64,000 nt of DNA, from assembly GCA_025454405.1 (NCBI GenBank), contig JALOON010000007.1, positions 21,054 through 85,053 on the forward strand. Direction: 5' to 3'. This DNA comes from Oscillatoriaceae cyanobacterium Prado104 (lineage in GTDB: Bacteria; Cyanobacteriota; Cyanobacteriia; Cyanobacteriales; Microcoleaceae). Shown here one piece after another: positions 42,230 through 51,085 of this stretch (within the stretch, counting starts at the first letter, position 1; the number at the start of each line of letters is the position of its first letter). The notes under the pieces are model-generated. The model did no database searches, was not told the origin of the DNA, and saw only the letters and a program-made list of their open reading frames with translations. The translations under genes and the position numbers were made by a program.

Positions 42230-44755
42230 ATGCTGTCCATTCTGTTAATAGACGACAACCCGAACGATCGCCTCATGATTGACCGCGAACTGAAAAAAGC
42301 TTTTGCGGAATTAGAAATCAGGTCGGTAATTGATGCCAAAAGTTTGGATAAAGCATTAGAAATAGGTGGTTTTGACCTAATAATCACCGACTACCAACTG
42401 CACTGGAACGACGGATTAACAGTGCTGAAAAAAATCAAAGCCTGCCATCCCAACTGCCCGGTAATTATGTGCACCGACAGCGGCAGCGAAGAAGTGGCAG
42501 TCGCAGGCATGAAAGCGGGTTTGAGCGATTACGTGTTCAAAGGGCGGCATTTTCAGCGGCTGGTGGGGGCAGTGCGGGAAAGTTTAGAAAAATATCAATT
42601 GCGGCAGCAGTACGAAGCAACGGCCGGGCAGTTGGCAATCTCGGAAGAAAGGCTGAGACTGGCGATCGGTGCCTCGAAAATGGGAATTAGAGATTGGAAT
42701 ATATTAACTAGCGAAGTAGTTTTGTCGGCAGAACACGAACGGTTGTTCGGATTGGCAACAGGCAGCTTTAAAGGAACTTGGGAAGCACTTTTAGCTTGCA
42801 TTCATCCAGACGATCGCGATCGGGTTGCTCGGGCTGTCGCGCAGACTTTAGAAAACAAAACAGACTATCAAAATGAATATAGAGTAATTTGGCCCGACGG
42901 TAGCGAACGCTGGCTCGCCAGTAGGGGCAAATTTTTTTACGATCGCTCCGGTAAAGCCGCGCGATCGATGGCGGTAGTTTGGGACATTACCGATCGCAAG
43001 CAGTTAGAATTCGATCGAGCGCAGGCAGTGATGAGACAGCGATCGTACTTGCACCGCCTGCAAAAATTAACAGCAGCATCAGTAGAAATCAACTCCACCC
43101 TGTCAGTAGAAGAAATACTCCAGCTAGCAGTCGATCGAGCTCGTTCGATCCTCGAAACCCACCAAGCAGCCGTCAACCTCAACCCCACAGGTAACTGGGA
43201 ACGGGCAACTACCAAAATTTCGCTGTCGGAAAAATACGCTCGCTGGCAAGATTACAATGAAGCGCCAGACGGTACGGGCATTTACAACAAAGTTTGCCAG
43301 ACGCAGCAAGTGATGCGGATGACTCAAGCCGAATTGGAATCTCACCAGGCTTGGCGGGGATTCGGCAAGGCTGCGGGCAAACACCCGCCGATGCGGGGCT
43401 GGCTGGCGGCACCCCTGACGGCGCGCGACGGTAAAAATTTGGGAGTAATTCAACTGTCGGACAAGTACGAAGGCGAGTTTGGTGAAGATGACGAAAGTCT
43501 TTTGGTACAGTTGGCTCAAGCAGTTTCTGGGGCGATCGACAATGCAAAGCTTTACGAGGCTTCCCAGCAAGCAAATCGGATGAAAGATGAGTTTTTAGCA
43601 ACACTTTCTCACGAATTGCGATCGCCCTTAAACGCAATTTTGGGCTGGACGCAACTGCTGCGCAACCGCACTTTCAGTCCGGTTGCGACAATGCGGGCTT
43701 TAGAAACGATCGAACGAAACGCCCGATTGCAAACTCAATTGATTGAAGATTTGCTGGATATTTCGCGGATTATTCGCGGCAAACTGACTTTAAATCCTAG
43801 CTCGGTAAATTTAGTTTCGATCGTCGAAGCAGCGGTAAATACCGTGAAGTTGGCTGCCGATGCTAAAGCGATCGAAGTGCAGTTTGCGATCGCGGATTTG
43901 GCACCTCAAAATGTAGAAGTTTGCGAAAAAAAAGCAATTTTTGACAGCTCGAACGTTGCCCAAAATCCAAGATTTTTGGTTTCGGGAGACCCCGGCCGCT
44001 TGCAGCAAGTAGTGTGGAATTTGTTAAGCAATGCGATTAAGTTTACCCCGCGCGACGGGCGAGTAGAAATCCAGTTGCAGCGGCTTGAAGCCCAAGTGGA
44101 ACTCGCAGTCAGCGACACGGGAATGGGCATTGCAGCGGATTTTCTGCCCTACGTGTTCGAGTCCTTTCGGCAAGCGGATGCCTCAATTACTCGCAACCAC
44201 AGCGGTTTGGGGCTGGGGCTGGCAATTGTCCGCCAGTTGGTGGAACTGCACGGCGGTACGGTGAGTGCCGACAGCCCGGGGTTGGAGCGGGGAGCAACTT
44301 TTACTTTCCGGCTGCCTGCAATCCAAGTAGATGCTGGTGCCGGGGAAGCATCCGAGGGGTTGGATGTCGGTGCTGATTTGAGGGGAATCAAGGTATTGGT
44401 GGTTGATGACGAGGTTGATTCGCGAGAATTTTTGGTGTTTGTGTTGGAAGAGTACGGGGCGAAGGTGAGGGCGGCTGCTTCTGCTGCTGAGGCGGTGGAG
44501 GCTGCGATCGAGTTTGTGCCGGATGTTTTGGTTAGCGACATCGGAATGCCGGAGGAGGATGGCTATTCGCTGATGGCGAGGCTGCGTGCCAAGCAAGGGA
44601 AATTTCGGGCGATCGCGCTGACGGCTTATGCTAGGGATGAAGACCGCGATCGGGCTTTAGCGGTAGGGTTCGATCGACATTTGGCTAAGCCCGTGACACC
44701 CGATGGGTTGGTGGAAGCTGTAGCGCAGTTGAACCTGTTAGGGAGAAGGAGTTAA
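42230..44755 (+). CDS. Hybrid REC-PAS-GAF-histidine kinase-REC protein
   Basis: 841 residues from ATG at 42230. Domains: N-terminal receiver 1-125 (ILLIDDNPNDRLMI; acceptor Asp in IITDYQLHWNDG; VFKGRHF), PAS about 135-265 (WNILTSEVVLSAEHERLFGL and the PAC end MAVVWDITDRKQLE), GAF about 285-455, HisKA with the His in FLATLSHELRSPLNAI (about 460), HATPase about 575-700 (NLLSNAIKFTPRDG, VSDTGMGIAADFLPYVFESF, GLGLGLAIV), and a C-terminal receiver about 715-830 (VLVVDDEVDSREFL; VSDIGMPEEDG; HLAKPVTP). It forms a local signalling block with the CHASE3 kinase and receiver. The signal is unknown. Confidence 0.93.
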   Translation: MLSILLIDDNPNDRLMIDRELKKAFAELEIRSVIDAKSLDKALEIGGFDLIITDYQLHWNDGLTVLKKIKACHPNCPVIMCTDSGSEEVAVAGMKAGLSDYVFKGRHFQRLVGAVRESLEKYQLRQQYEATAGQLAISEERLRLAIGASKMGIRDWNILTSEVVLSAEHERLFGLATGSFKGTWEALLACIHPDDRDRVARAVAQTLENKTDYQNEYRVIWPDGSERWLASRGKFFYDRSGKAARSMAVVWDITDRKQLEFDRAQAVMRQRSYLHRLQKLTAASVEINSTLSVEEILQLAVDRARSILETHQAAVNLNPTGNWERATTKISLSEKYARWQDYNEAPDGTGIYNKVCQTQQVMRMTQAELESHQAWRGFGKAAGKHPPMRGWLAAPLTARDGKNLGVIQLSDKYEGEFGEDDESLLVQLAQAVSGAIDNAKLYEASQQANRMKDEFLATLSHELRSPLNAILGWTQLLRNRTFSPVATMRALETIERNARLQTQLIEDLLDISRIIRGKLTLNPSSVNLVSIVEAAVNTVKLAADAKAIEVQFAIADLAPQNVEVCEKKAIFDSSNVAQNPRFLVSGDPGRLQQVVWNLLSNAIKFTPRDGRVEIQLQRLEAQVELAVSDTGMGIAADFLPYVFESFRQADASITRNHSGLGLGLAIVRQLVELHGGTVSADSPGLERGATFTFRLPAIQVDAGAGEASEGLDVGADLRGIKVLVVDDEVDSREFLVFVLEEYGAKVRAAASAAEAVEAAIEFVPDVLVSDIGMPEEDGYSLMARLRAKQGKFRAIALTAYARDEDRDRALAVGFDRHLAKPVTPDGLVEAVAQLNLLGRRS

Positions 44756-44968
44756 TACCATTTCTCCAAATTCTAGTCCAATTTCGCTCGATACAATATC
44801 GGATGACCCCATAACTATTATTTTCCCGTCTACCAGTTCTAGTTGGTAGTCTAAATGTGCTTCCGAGAGTATAGCTTGCAGTTGTTCCAAATCGGCAACT
44901 GTGAGGCGGGTGGAAAGAGCAGCGGGTTGGAGCTGCAAATCTTCCCGGTCCGTAAGACTTGAGGTCAT
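44738..44968 (-). pseudogene. Truncated Uma2-family (DUF820) endonuclease N-terminus
   Basis: Only 76 residues from ATG at 44968. RLTVADLEQLQAILSEAH, LELVDGKIIVMGSSDIVSSE and IGLEFGEM match the start of Uma2 nucleases, which normally run to about 190-210 residues. The frame ends at a stop just after IGLEFG and overlaps the 3' end of the hybrid kinase gene by 18 bp. The catalytic core is gone, so this is a broken gene. A full-length relative is at 58743-59384. Confidence 0.7.
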
Positions 44969-45113
44969 AGGACAATTCCAAAGACATTTGCATCTATGTT
45001 AACAAAAAAATTAGGTTAACAAAAATATGGATCGATCGCTTTGATATTTCCTCGGTTTGCGTTACTGTTAAATATAGCTCTAAATTCTGTGCGATCGGGG
45101 AAAGTTTTAATAG

Positions 45114-46634
45114 ATGCTCAGTGCTTTAATCTGGATACCAATATTGGCAGCAGCCCTGATTGGGTTTTGGCCGGGTACGGTAAGTTCTAAAATAGTTAGG
45201 AATGGGGCGATCACTACTGCGGTAGGCGTTTTTATTTTGTCGGTAATTTTGGCGGTTCGGTTTAATGCCAGTACCGGTGAGTTGCAGTTTCGCGAATTTA
45301 TTCCCTGGATAGATGTTTTGGGATTTAACTACAACCTCGGGGTTGATGGTTTGTCTATGCCTTTAACGATTTTAAATTGCTTGCTGACAGGTCTAGCGAT
45401 TTACAGTACGGATGAAGGGGTGCGCAGACCTCGACTTTATTATGCTTTGCTCCTACTAATTAGTGGAGGCGTTAGCGGGGCTTTTCTGGCTCAAAATTTG
45501 CTGCTGTTCTTCCTGTTTTTTGAGGTGGAATTAATCCCGCTTTACCTGTTAATTGCTATTTGGGGAGGGGAACGTCGGGGTTATGCTGCTACTAAGTTTT
45601 TAATCTATACTGCGATTTCGGGAATTTTGGTGCTGGCTGCTTTCTTGGGGGCTGCTTGGCTTAGCGGTGCTTCGAGTTTTGATTTAGTTGGTAAAGCTGG
45701 GGAATTGCATTTGCAAGATGGCGTTCCTTTGCCTTTGGTAAGGCAGCTTATTTTGTTGATTGGGGTGTTGCTGGCTTTCGGGATTAAGATTCCTTTGGTG
45801 CCTTTTCATACCTGGCTGCCAGACGCTCACGTAGAAGCTTCGACGCCAGTTTCGGTGCTGCTGGCGGGCGTGCTGTTGAAGTTGGGAACTTACGGGATGC
45901 TGCGGTTTGGTTTGGGTTTGTTTCCCGATGCGTGGGCGGTTGCTGCGCCTTGGCTGGCGATTTGGGCGGTGGTGAGTGTGTTGTACGGAGCAAGTTGCGC
46001 GATCGCCCAAAAAGATATGAAAAAAGTGGTAGCTTACAGTTCGATCGCGCACATGGGCTACATTTTGTTAGGGAGCGCCGCTGCTACTCAAGTGAGTATG
46101 CTGGGAACTGTTGTGCAAATGATAAGTCACGGTTTAATTTCGGCGCTGCTATTTTTAAGTGTCGGCGTTGTTTACAAAAAATCTGGCAGCCGGAATATCG
46201 ATGTTCTCAAAGGTTTGTTAAATCCCGATCGCGGTTTGCCGATGATTGGCAGTTTAATGATTCTGGGGGTGATGGCAAGTGCGGGCCTTCCCGGTTTGGC
46301 TGGATTTATTGCTGAATTTTTAGTATTCCGAGGCAGTTTTCCAGTGTTTCCGGTACAAACTTTGCTGTGCACGATCGGCAGTGGTTTGACTTCAGTTTAC
46401 TTTTTAATCACGATCAACCGCGTCTTTTTCGGTCGCCTTTCCGATTTGGTGGTTAATCTGCCGCAAGTGCGGTGGCACGATCGCATTCCTTCTTTAGTAT
46501 TGGCAATAATTATTGTGGTGATGGGAGTGCAGCCGGGAGTGGTAATTGCTTTGAGCGAAAAAACTGCGATCGGCATGGCAGCTATTGTTTCGCCACCAGT
46601 TCAAATTTCTCAAAATTTGCCAGAAGTCCTCTAA
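45114..46634 (+). CDS. ndhD4: NAD(P)H-quinone oxidoreductase subunit 4, CO2-uptake type (NdhD4-like)
   Basis: 506 residues from ATG at 45114. It is a multi-pass (about 14 helices) proton-channel subunit with FLFFEVELIPLYLLIAIWGG and AFGIKIPLVPFHTWLPDAHVEASTPVSVLLAG, the family's key charged helices. In cyanobacteria ndhD3/ndhD4 with ndhF3/ndhF4 and a Cup protein build special NDH-1 complexes that hydrate CO2 to bicarbonate at the thylakoid. The next gene is a Cup protein, which supports the CO2-uptake type; I prefer D4 because that neighbour is CupB-like. The usual ndhF4 does not lie just upstream; a broken Uma2 gene is there instead. Confidence 0.87.
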   Translation: MLSALIWIPILAAALIGFWPGTVSSKIVRNGAITTAVGVFILSVILAVRFNASTGELQFREFIPWIDVLGFNYNLGVDGLSMPLTILNCLLTGLAIYSTDEGVRRPRLYYALLLLISGGVSGAFLAQNLLLFFLFFEVELIPLYLLIAIWGGERRGYAATKFLIYTAISGILVLAAFLGAAWLSGASSFDLVGKAGELHLQDGVPLPLVRQLILLIGVLLAFGIKIPLVPFHTWLPDAHVEASTPVSVLLAGVLLKLGTYGMLRFGLGLFPDAWAVAAPWLAIWAVVSVLYGASCAIAQKDMKKVVAYSSIAHMGYILLGSAAATQVSMLGTVVQMISHGLISALLFLSVGVVYKKSGSRNIDVLKGLLNPDRGLPMIGSLMILGVMASAGLPGLAGFIAEFLVFRGSFPVFPVQTLLCTIGSGLTSVYFLITINRVFFGRLSDLVVNLPQVRWHDRIPSLVLAIIIVVMGVQPGVVIALSEKTAIGMAAIVSPPVQISQNLPEVL

Positions 46635-46638
46635 AAAT

Positions 46639-46689
46639 TTCGTAGTAAGGACTTGAGTCCTCTCAAAGGACTCAAGTCCTTACTACGAA
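46639..46689. repeat. Perfect hairpin between ndhD4 and cupB
   Basis: 23-bp perfect arms (from TTCGTAGTAAGGACTTGAGT at 46639 to 46661, and the complement 46667-46689) around CTCAA. It is a member of the GGACTTnAGTCC palindrome family. It lies four bases after the ndhD4 stop, so it could stabilise or attenuate the transcript before cupB. Confidence 0.85.
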
Positions 46690-46755
46690 CCTAATTACGA
46701 ACCGATCTCTGAATTGTTTGTAAAAAAATAGTTATTCAAGCAAGGACGAAAACCA

Positions 46756-47922
46756 ATGACAAGTATTGCATTAAAGCAGTCTGCACATCCGCTAGCCTCC
46801 TATATTGAGATTTTGGAATCCGGCAAAGCTTTGCTGCCAGACACGGAGGAAAATCTAGTAGAAGTTGTCGGAGTTCTGAAAAGTTACGGTGTAGTTCTCG
46901 ATGCCTATTCCCGCAATCTCAACTACATCGCTGAAGAACAGTTTTTAGTGCTGTTTCCGTTCTTTAAATATTTCAACGGGGAAGTTACGCTGCCGAAGTT
47001 AATGCGCTATTTGTGGCACGATCGCATTAATTTTGAGTATGCAGAGTATTGCATGAGAACGATGATGTGGCACGGCGGTGGCGGTTTGGATAGTTATGTG
47101 GATTCGCCGAGATTTAGCGAGTTGGTAACAAGGGCGATCGATGCTAAAGTGAAGGGCAATTTGTTGATGCGGGGACTCAACAAAGTTTTTCCCGAGTTTT
47201 TGCCGGAACAAATCAGAATGCTGGCTTATTACACCGCCCTCGGTCAGTTTTGGCGGGTGATGAGCGATTTGTTTATCGATTTGTCTGACAGTTACGATCG
47301 CGGAAAAATTAAGTCGATCGGGGATGTAGTTGATTTTATTTTGGCGGGTTTGGTGGCGGCGGCAAATCTGCCGATTACCTACAGCGTCAAGATTGACGGT
47401 CAAGTTTACGATCTAATTCCGGCTGATGCTAAATTGACATTTTTAGCAGATACAGCCGTGCCTTATGTCGAGGCAGTTTTCTTTCGGGGAACTGCGTTTT
47501 TTGGGGTAGTTTCTTACAACGCGCAAGCCCATCAAATCCCTGCCGAACAAGCAGAATTCGGCTACGGTGCTTTGTTTGCGGACCCGCTGCCGATCGGGGG
47601 TGCGGGGATTCCGCCAACTCAATTGATGCAGGATATGCGGCATTATTTGCCGGAGTATTTGCACGAAATTTACCGCACTAGCTGTCGGGGTGAAGATGAT
47701 TTGCGAGTGCAAATTTGTCAGAGTTTTCAAAAGTCGATGTTTTGCGTGACGACGGCTGCTATTTTGGGTCTGGCACCTCATCCGATGAATACCTCCGATC
47801 CGGAACAAAAACGAGCCAATCGCGTTTATTTGGAAGGTTGGATGGATAAGTTTGGAAATTCTCGTTTGGAGTGGGCAAATCAGCCAACGAATCGGTCTTG
47901 TCAGTTGTTCCCGGAAAGGTAA
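46756..47922 (+). CDS. cupB: CO2 hydration protein, CupB (ChpX)-like
   Basis: 388 residues from ATG at 46756, with AAGGA upstream. It shows the Cup family pattern: ILESGKALLPDTEENLVEVVG, FLVLFPFFKYF, LMRYLWHDRINFEYAEYCMR, ADTAVPYVEAVFFRGTAFFG and DPLPIGGAGIPPTQLMQDM. It lacks the insertion after FPFFKYF that I associate with CupA, so I call the constitutive CupB type. Cup proteins sit on the NDH-1 membrane arm and are thought to convert CO2 to bicarbonate. Likely co-transcribed with ndhD4; no cupS follows. Confidence 0.87.
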   Translation: MTSIALKQSAHPLASYIEILESGKALLPDTEENLVEVVGVLKSYGVVLDAYSRNLNYIAEEQFLVLFPFFKYFNGEVTLPKLMRYLWHDRINFEYAEYCMRTMMWHGGGGLDSYVDSPRFSELVTRAIDAKVKGNLLMRGLNKVFPEFLPEQIRMLAYYTALGQFWRVMSDLFIDLSDSYDRGKIKSIGDVVDFILAGLVAAANLPITYSVKIDGQVYDLIPADAKLTFLADTAVPYVEAVFFRGTAFFGVVSYNAQAHQIPAEQAEFGYGALFADPLPIGGAGIPPTQLMQDMRHYLPEYLHEIYRTSCRGEDDLRVQICQSFQKSMFCVTTAAILGLAPHPMNTSDPEQKRANRVYLEGWMDKFGNSRLEWANQPTNRSCQLFPER

Positions 47923-47934
47923 TTTTTGGCAGTT

Positions 47935-48100
47935 GACAGTTAAGAAAAGTTTTGAGTTTTAAATTTTGAGTTTTGAGTTAAAGACATTTCTTAATTTACA
48001 ACTCACAACTCAAAACTCCCGATCGTTGACAGTTGATAGTGCTAGTTTTACCGCTCGCTTTCCGATAGTTGATAGTTGACTGTTACCAAATTTAACTTTA
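47935..48100. repeat. Short TTTTGAGTT / GTTGATAGTTGAC tandem repeats
   Basis: AAGTTTTGAGTTTTAAATTT and its complement-like AACTCACAACTCAAAACTCC, followed by GTTGACAGTTGATAG heptamers, between cupB and the AbiEii-like gene. Confidence 0.65.
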
Positions 48101-48103
48101 GAT

Positions 48104-48128
48104 GTAGGGTGCGCACTGCGCACCTTAC
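48104..48128. repeat. Single GTAGGGTGCGCA-C-TGCGCACC palindrome
   Basis: GTAGGGTGCGCACTGCGCAC followed by CTTAC, identical in core to the units at 10404-10605. Confidence 0.75.
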
Positions 48129-48202
48129 TGCTCAATTGTAAATGTTGTGCCAACTTCGCAAAATGGACTAAACGGAGAACGGCTTGAATAATTATCTAAA
48201 TT

Positions 48203-49210
48203 TCATCTAACAGCTTCGCTAAGTGTCCTGAGTGTTTGTTCCCCGCCTAAATCTTGAGCTAGTAAATCGATACCGTCAATCACTCGATCGGGATCTGTTA
48301 TACTTAAAATATCGTAGCATTTTTCCCGATAATCGGGACGGTCTTGGAAATACTTAATTGCTCGATCGAGCGGTTCCATAACTTGATAAGCTGCTTCAGC
48401 TTTATCGATCGCTTCTTGAGGAATTGGAGTTGCTAATCTGAGAATTGCCAAGTCGATTAAATCTCTAGAATTTACTCGATCGCTCGGCCAGCGATCGGCA
48501 TTTGCTAACAGTTTTTCGGCAAAAATATCGATTTGATTCAAACAAGGAACGGGCGACCAATTCGGATAGCTTGGTTCGCCAAACTCAATCCGCCCTTCAC
48601 AAACTATCTCGAATTTAATAGCAGTACCGCCAACAATAACGGGAAATCTGATGCCGTATTGATTTGCTTGAATCTCGTTAGGAAGAACCAGGTTATCGCG
48701 ACTGGAAAAAATTGTATCATAGCCTTTTTCTGCTACTTGGCGGCGCAGGTGGCGGTAGCCAGAATCCATCGGACATATAAAGTCAATATCTTGACTCAAG
48801 GGATATTCTCCGTTGTCCATACTTACTAGCGTTCCACATCCAAAATAAGCGCGACATTCTTCTAAAAATTCGACATTCAAGTGACCGAGCACAGTTAATA
48901 TTTTTTGATGAATTTCGCGTTTAAACATTGCTGAAAAACCGAGCAAGTTTTCTGTGGTTTGGGGCGGGCTAATGCTTCCGAGTTCTGTTAGCAACCAAGA
49001 CTGATAGTGTTGGCTGAGTTGCTGAATAAAATCCAGTTCTTCCAAGTTGGGTTTTCCCAAAACTCCCCAATAATGCCAGCCCGATTCGTATCGGTTGAGC
49101 ATTTCCTTAAGAGTGAGATTTTTGACATTAGCAACTTGCCAGCAAATAGCTTGCAAAAATGGCAGTTGTGCGGGAATTTTTAACGCAGTTACTATGTCTT
49201 TATTTTCCAT
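48203..49210 (-). CDS. Nucleotidyltransferase, AbiEii/AbiGii toxin-like
   Basis: 335 residues if translation starts at ATG 49210 (MENKDIVTALKIPAQLPFLQ); an upstream frame to 49324 enters repeat DNA and is unlikely. The nucleotidyltransferase core is visible as CGTLVSMDNGEYPLSQDIDFICP (Gly start and Asp-x-Asp), GGTAIKFEIVCEGRIEF, and the typical DIFAEKLLANADRW and NSRDLIDLAIL segments of the AbiEii/DUF1814 group. About 120 extra N-terminal helical residues are unusual for that group. No AbiEi-type antitoxin is adjacent, so it may be an orphan or a housekeeping relative. Confidence 0.7.
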   Translation of the reverse strand: MENKDIVTALKIPAQLPFLQAICWQVANVKNLTLKEMLNRYESGWHYWGVLGKPNLEELDFIQQLSQHYQSWLLTELGSISPPQTTENLLGFSAMFKREIHQKILTVLGHLNVEFLEECRAYFGCGTLVSMDNGEYPLSQDIDFICPMDSGYRHLRRQVAEKGYDTIFSSRDNLVLPNEIQANQYGIRFPVIVGGTAIKFEIVCEGRIEFGEPSYPNWSPVPCLNQIDIFAEKLLANADRWPSDRVNSRDLIDLAILRLATPIPQEAIDKAEAAYQVMEPLDRAIKYFQDRPDYREKCYDILSITDPDRVIDGIDLLAQDLGGEQTLRTLSEAVR

Positions 49211-49297
49211 CTGCTTTGCCAGTAAAAATCTCAGAGGCGAGGGGGACGATCGCACGATCGCACTCTCGACGATACATAACATAATTCGAGATTCGTT

Positions 49298-49372
49298 GCG
49301 GTGCGCCAGCATGACAATCAGCATGAGAATGTTCGATTTACCAATGAATTATGCAAGCTGACGCACCCTACG
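49298..49372. repeat. GGTGCGCCAGCATGACA...TGACGCACC element, copy 1
   Basis: GGTGCGCCAGCATGACAATC at the left and CAAGCTGACGCACCCTAC at the right, an imperfect terminal inverted repeat of about 70 bp. A second copy in the same orientation is at 50177-50235. The xisI-xisH pair lies between them. Confidence 0.65.
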
Positions 49373-49394
49373 GCAAAGATTGCCGATTTAAAAA

Positions 49395-49730
49395 TTAACA
49401 AACAGCGAAACCACTATGCTGTCGGATTTCGGGGAGATGAAATGCCAGTACCATATCGCTTTTAGGAATTCCCGCATCTAACAAATCGGCAGCTATTCCG
49501 TCTTCGGTTCCATCTCTTTGAATCCAGATTTTATTGTCAATAATTTCAATGTGAACGACGCAGGCGTGAACTCTCACGTCTTGCTCCCATCCTATCGCTA
49601 GCAGCACGTAATCATTGGAGTTTTTGCTAATAATTAGTTTTGGTTCAATGTTGTAGTGAGCGTAGGGAATTGCTGCATACTCGGTTAAGGTTTTTTCAAT
49701 GATTTGTCGGTAATTATCTAGTTTATCCAT
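49395..49730 (-). CDS. xisI: XisI-like protein
   Basis: 111 residues from ATG at 49730. Recognised by MDKLDNYRQIIEKTLTEYA, VHIEIIDNKIWIQRDGTEDG and LLDAGIPKSDMVLAFHLPE, the standard XisI pattern. XisI and XisH were named as factors needed for excision of the fdxN element in heterocyst formers, but pairs are widespread in cyanobacteria lacking that element, and their biochemistry is unknown. Its start overlaps the xisH stop by 13 bp. Confidence 0.92.
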   Translation of the reverse strand: MDKLDNYRQIIEKTLTEYAAIPYAHYNIEPKLIISKNSNDYVLLAIGWEQDVRVHACVVHIEIIDNKIWIQRDGTEDGIAADLLDAGIPKSDMVLAFHLPEIRQHSGFAVC

Positions 49731-50134
49731 TGTACTATTTCCTCTCGATTGGTGTCAAAAATAAGCAAGCGCAGGGAGTTTTTGCGTATTACTAAATTGC
49801 CTATGGGTTCAGAAAATATTTCTTGATATGTGGATTTACGAATTGCCAAATATAGCAACCTATCGTTTTCAATTTCTTCTAATATATTTAAATAAACTAT
49901 ATACTGCCCTAGGGCATTTTCTAAATCGTTAACTTGGGAGAGACTCCCAAAACTTTTGATTTCTACGGCGATTTTTTGTTCGCCTCTTTCAGCAGCTAAA
50001 AGTTTATTGGCTCCTAAGTCTACAAAAAGTTCTCGGATACCCCATCTAAGCTTGAAAGGGTCGCTTGTAATTGTCCAGCCGTCTTTTTCTAGAGCTTTCC
50101 TGACACAATCGTGGTAAATATCTTTTGCTGGCAT
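49718..50134 (-). CDS. xisH: XisH-like protein
   Basis: 138 residues from ATG at 50134 (MPAKDIYHDCVRKALEKDGW); an extension to 50164 is unlikely. XisH proteins have a restriction-endonuclease-like core, here VDLGANKLLAAERGEQKIAVEIKSF (Asp ... Glu-x-Lys), and the rest (LYLAIRKSTYQEIF, RLLIFDTNREEIVQWI) follows the family. It overlaps xisI, forming a two-gene cassette. No fdxN element or nif gene is seen. Confidence 0.92.
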   Translation of the reverse strand: MPAKDIYHDCVRKALEKDGWTITSDPFKLRWGIRELFVDLGANKLLAAERGEQKIAVEIKSFGSLSQVNDLENALGQYIVYLNILEEIENDRLLYLAIRKSTYQEIFSEPIGNLVIRKNSLRLLIFDTNREEIVQWIN

Positions 50135-50176
50135 ATTTGTTTGGGGATTCGATCGCACTCCCATCTAACAGATTTG

Positions 50177-50235
50177 TGAAGGTGCGCCAGCATGACAATT
50201 TGCGATTAATTGACGGCTCGTGCCAACTGACGCAC
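50177..50235. repeat. GGTGCGCCAGCATGACA...TGACGCACC element, copy 2
   Basis: AAGGTGCGCCAGCATGACAA at the left and CCAACTGACGCACCTT at the right. The outer AAGGTGCG/CGCACCTT are inverted. Same orientation as copy 1. Confidence 0.7.
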
Positions 50236-50246
50236 CTTAATGCTAT

Positions 50247-50966
50247 TTAAATTCGGATTTGAATGTTCGAGCCGTGAGAATCTGTTCCGCAAGTGACAAA
50301 CAAGCCGTAAGTTTCCGCTAGTCCTTTTACTAAAGCTGTTTGTTTGGTACTCGGCTGCCAGGGGTTAGGATTGCCGTAAGCGTAGTAGGTTTCTAAACCG
50401 TCAATGCCGAAACGGACGGCTTCTGGAACTAATTTTTCAGCGGTCGATCGATACCTGCAAGGATGTGCTAAAACTGCTAAACCTCCTGCTTGGTGAATGG
50501 CTTCAATTACTTTTGCTGCTGGATAATCATCAGTCCCTTCTGTGTCTTTACCTTGCAGGTAAGGTGCAAGGCTCAAATGTTCCGGATCGAAGGCAAAACC
50601 GAGAATGTGTACTTCATTGTTGAGCAAGTCAGCACTAATTTCAACACCCGTCCACAGACTCGGTGCAGCGTTAATCTTGTCAGGATTCTGCCATTTCCAA
50701 TTATCCAACCAAATTTGAGCTCGATCGAAGCCTTGGGTGCTGTGGTGGTCGGTAATAGCTAGTCCTTTAAGACCTATGGCTGCTGCTTGTGCCATCAATT
50801 GTTCTGGTTGCAAGCGTCCGTCAGAGGAAACTGTATGCAGGTGGAAGTTATAAGAACCCGGACAGCTAGTGGCATCAATTGCTTGGAAAACTTGTTTGAG
50901 GGTACAGAGGTTTTGGGCTTCTGGTTTCAGGTTAGAAGCAGGGGAGGTTGCGAGATTGACTTTCAT
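50247..50966 (-). CDS. PHP-domain metal-dependent phosphoesterase
   Basis: 239 residues from ATG at 50966. PHP metal-binding motifs are all present: NFHLHTVSSDGRL, LAITDHHSTQGF, WTGVEISADL, LAVLAHPCRY and TCGTDSHGSN. Stand-alone PHP proteins of this kind hydrolyse phosphoester bonds such as in 3',5'-bisphosphates or nucleotide ends. The exact substrate is not given by the sequence. The first 30 residues before the fold are poorly ordered, and an internal start is possible. Confidence 0.9.
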   Translation of the reverse strand: MKVNLATSPASNLKPEAQNLCTLKQVFQAIDATSCPGSYNFHLHTVSSDGRLQPEQLMAQAAAIGLKGLAITDHHSTQGFDRAQIWLDNWKWQNPDKINAAPSLWTGVEISADLLNNEVHILGFAFDPEHLSLAPYLQGKDTEGTDDYPAAKVIEAIHQAGGLAVLAHPCRYRSTAEKLVPEAVRFGIDGLETYYAYGNPNPWQPSTKQTALVKGLAETYGLFVTCGTDSHGSNIQIRI

Positions 50967-51085
50967 ACGGTCTATTATAAATCAAACTAGCCATGTTCAC
51001 TATAACGGTTCTCACCGACATGATGCGTGGCAGTTGATGTTGCGGGATAATAGTTACAGGCACCCTACGCAATTACTCCCATTAA

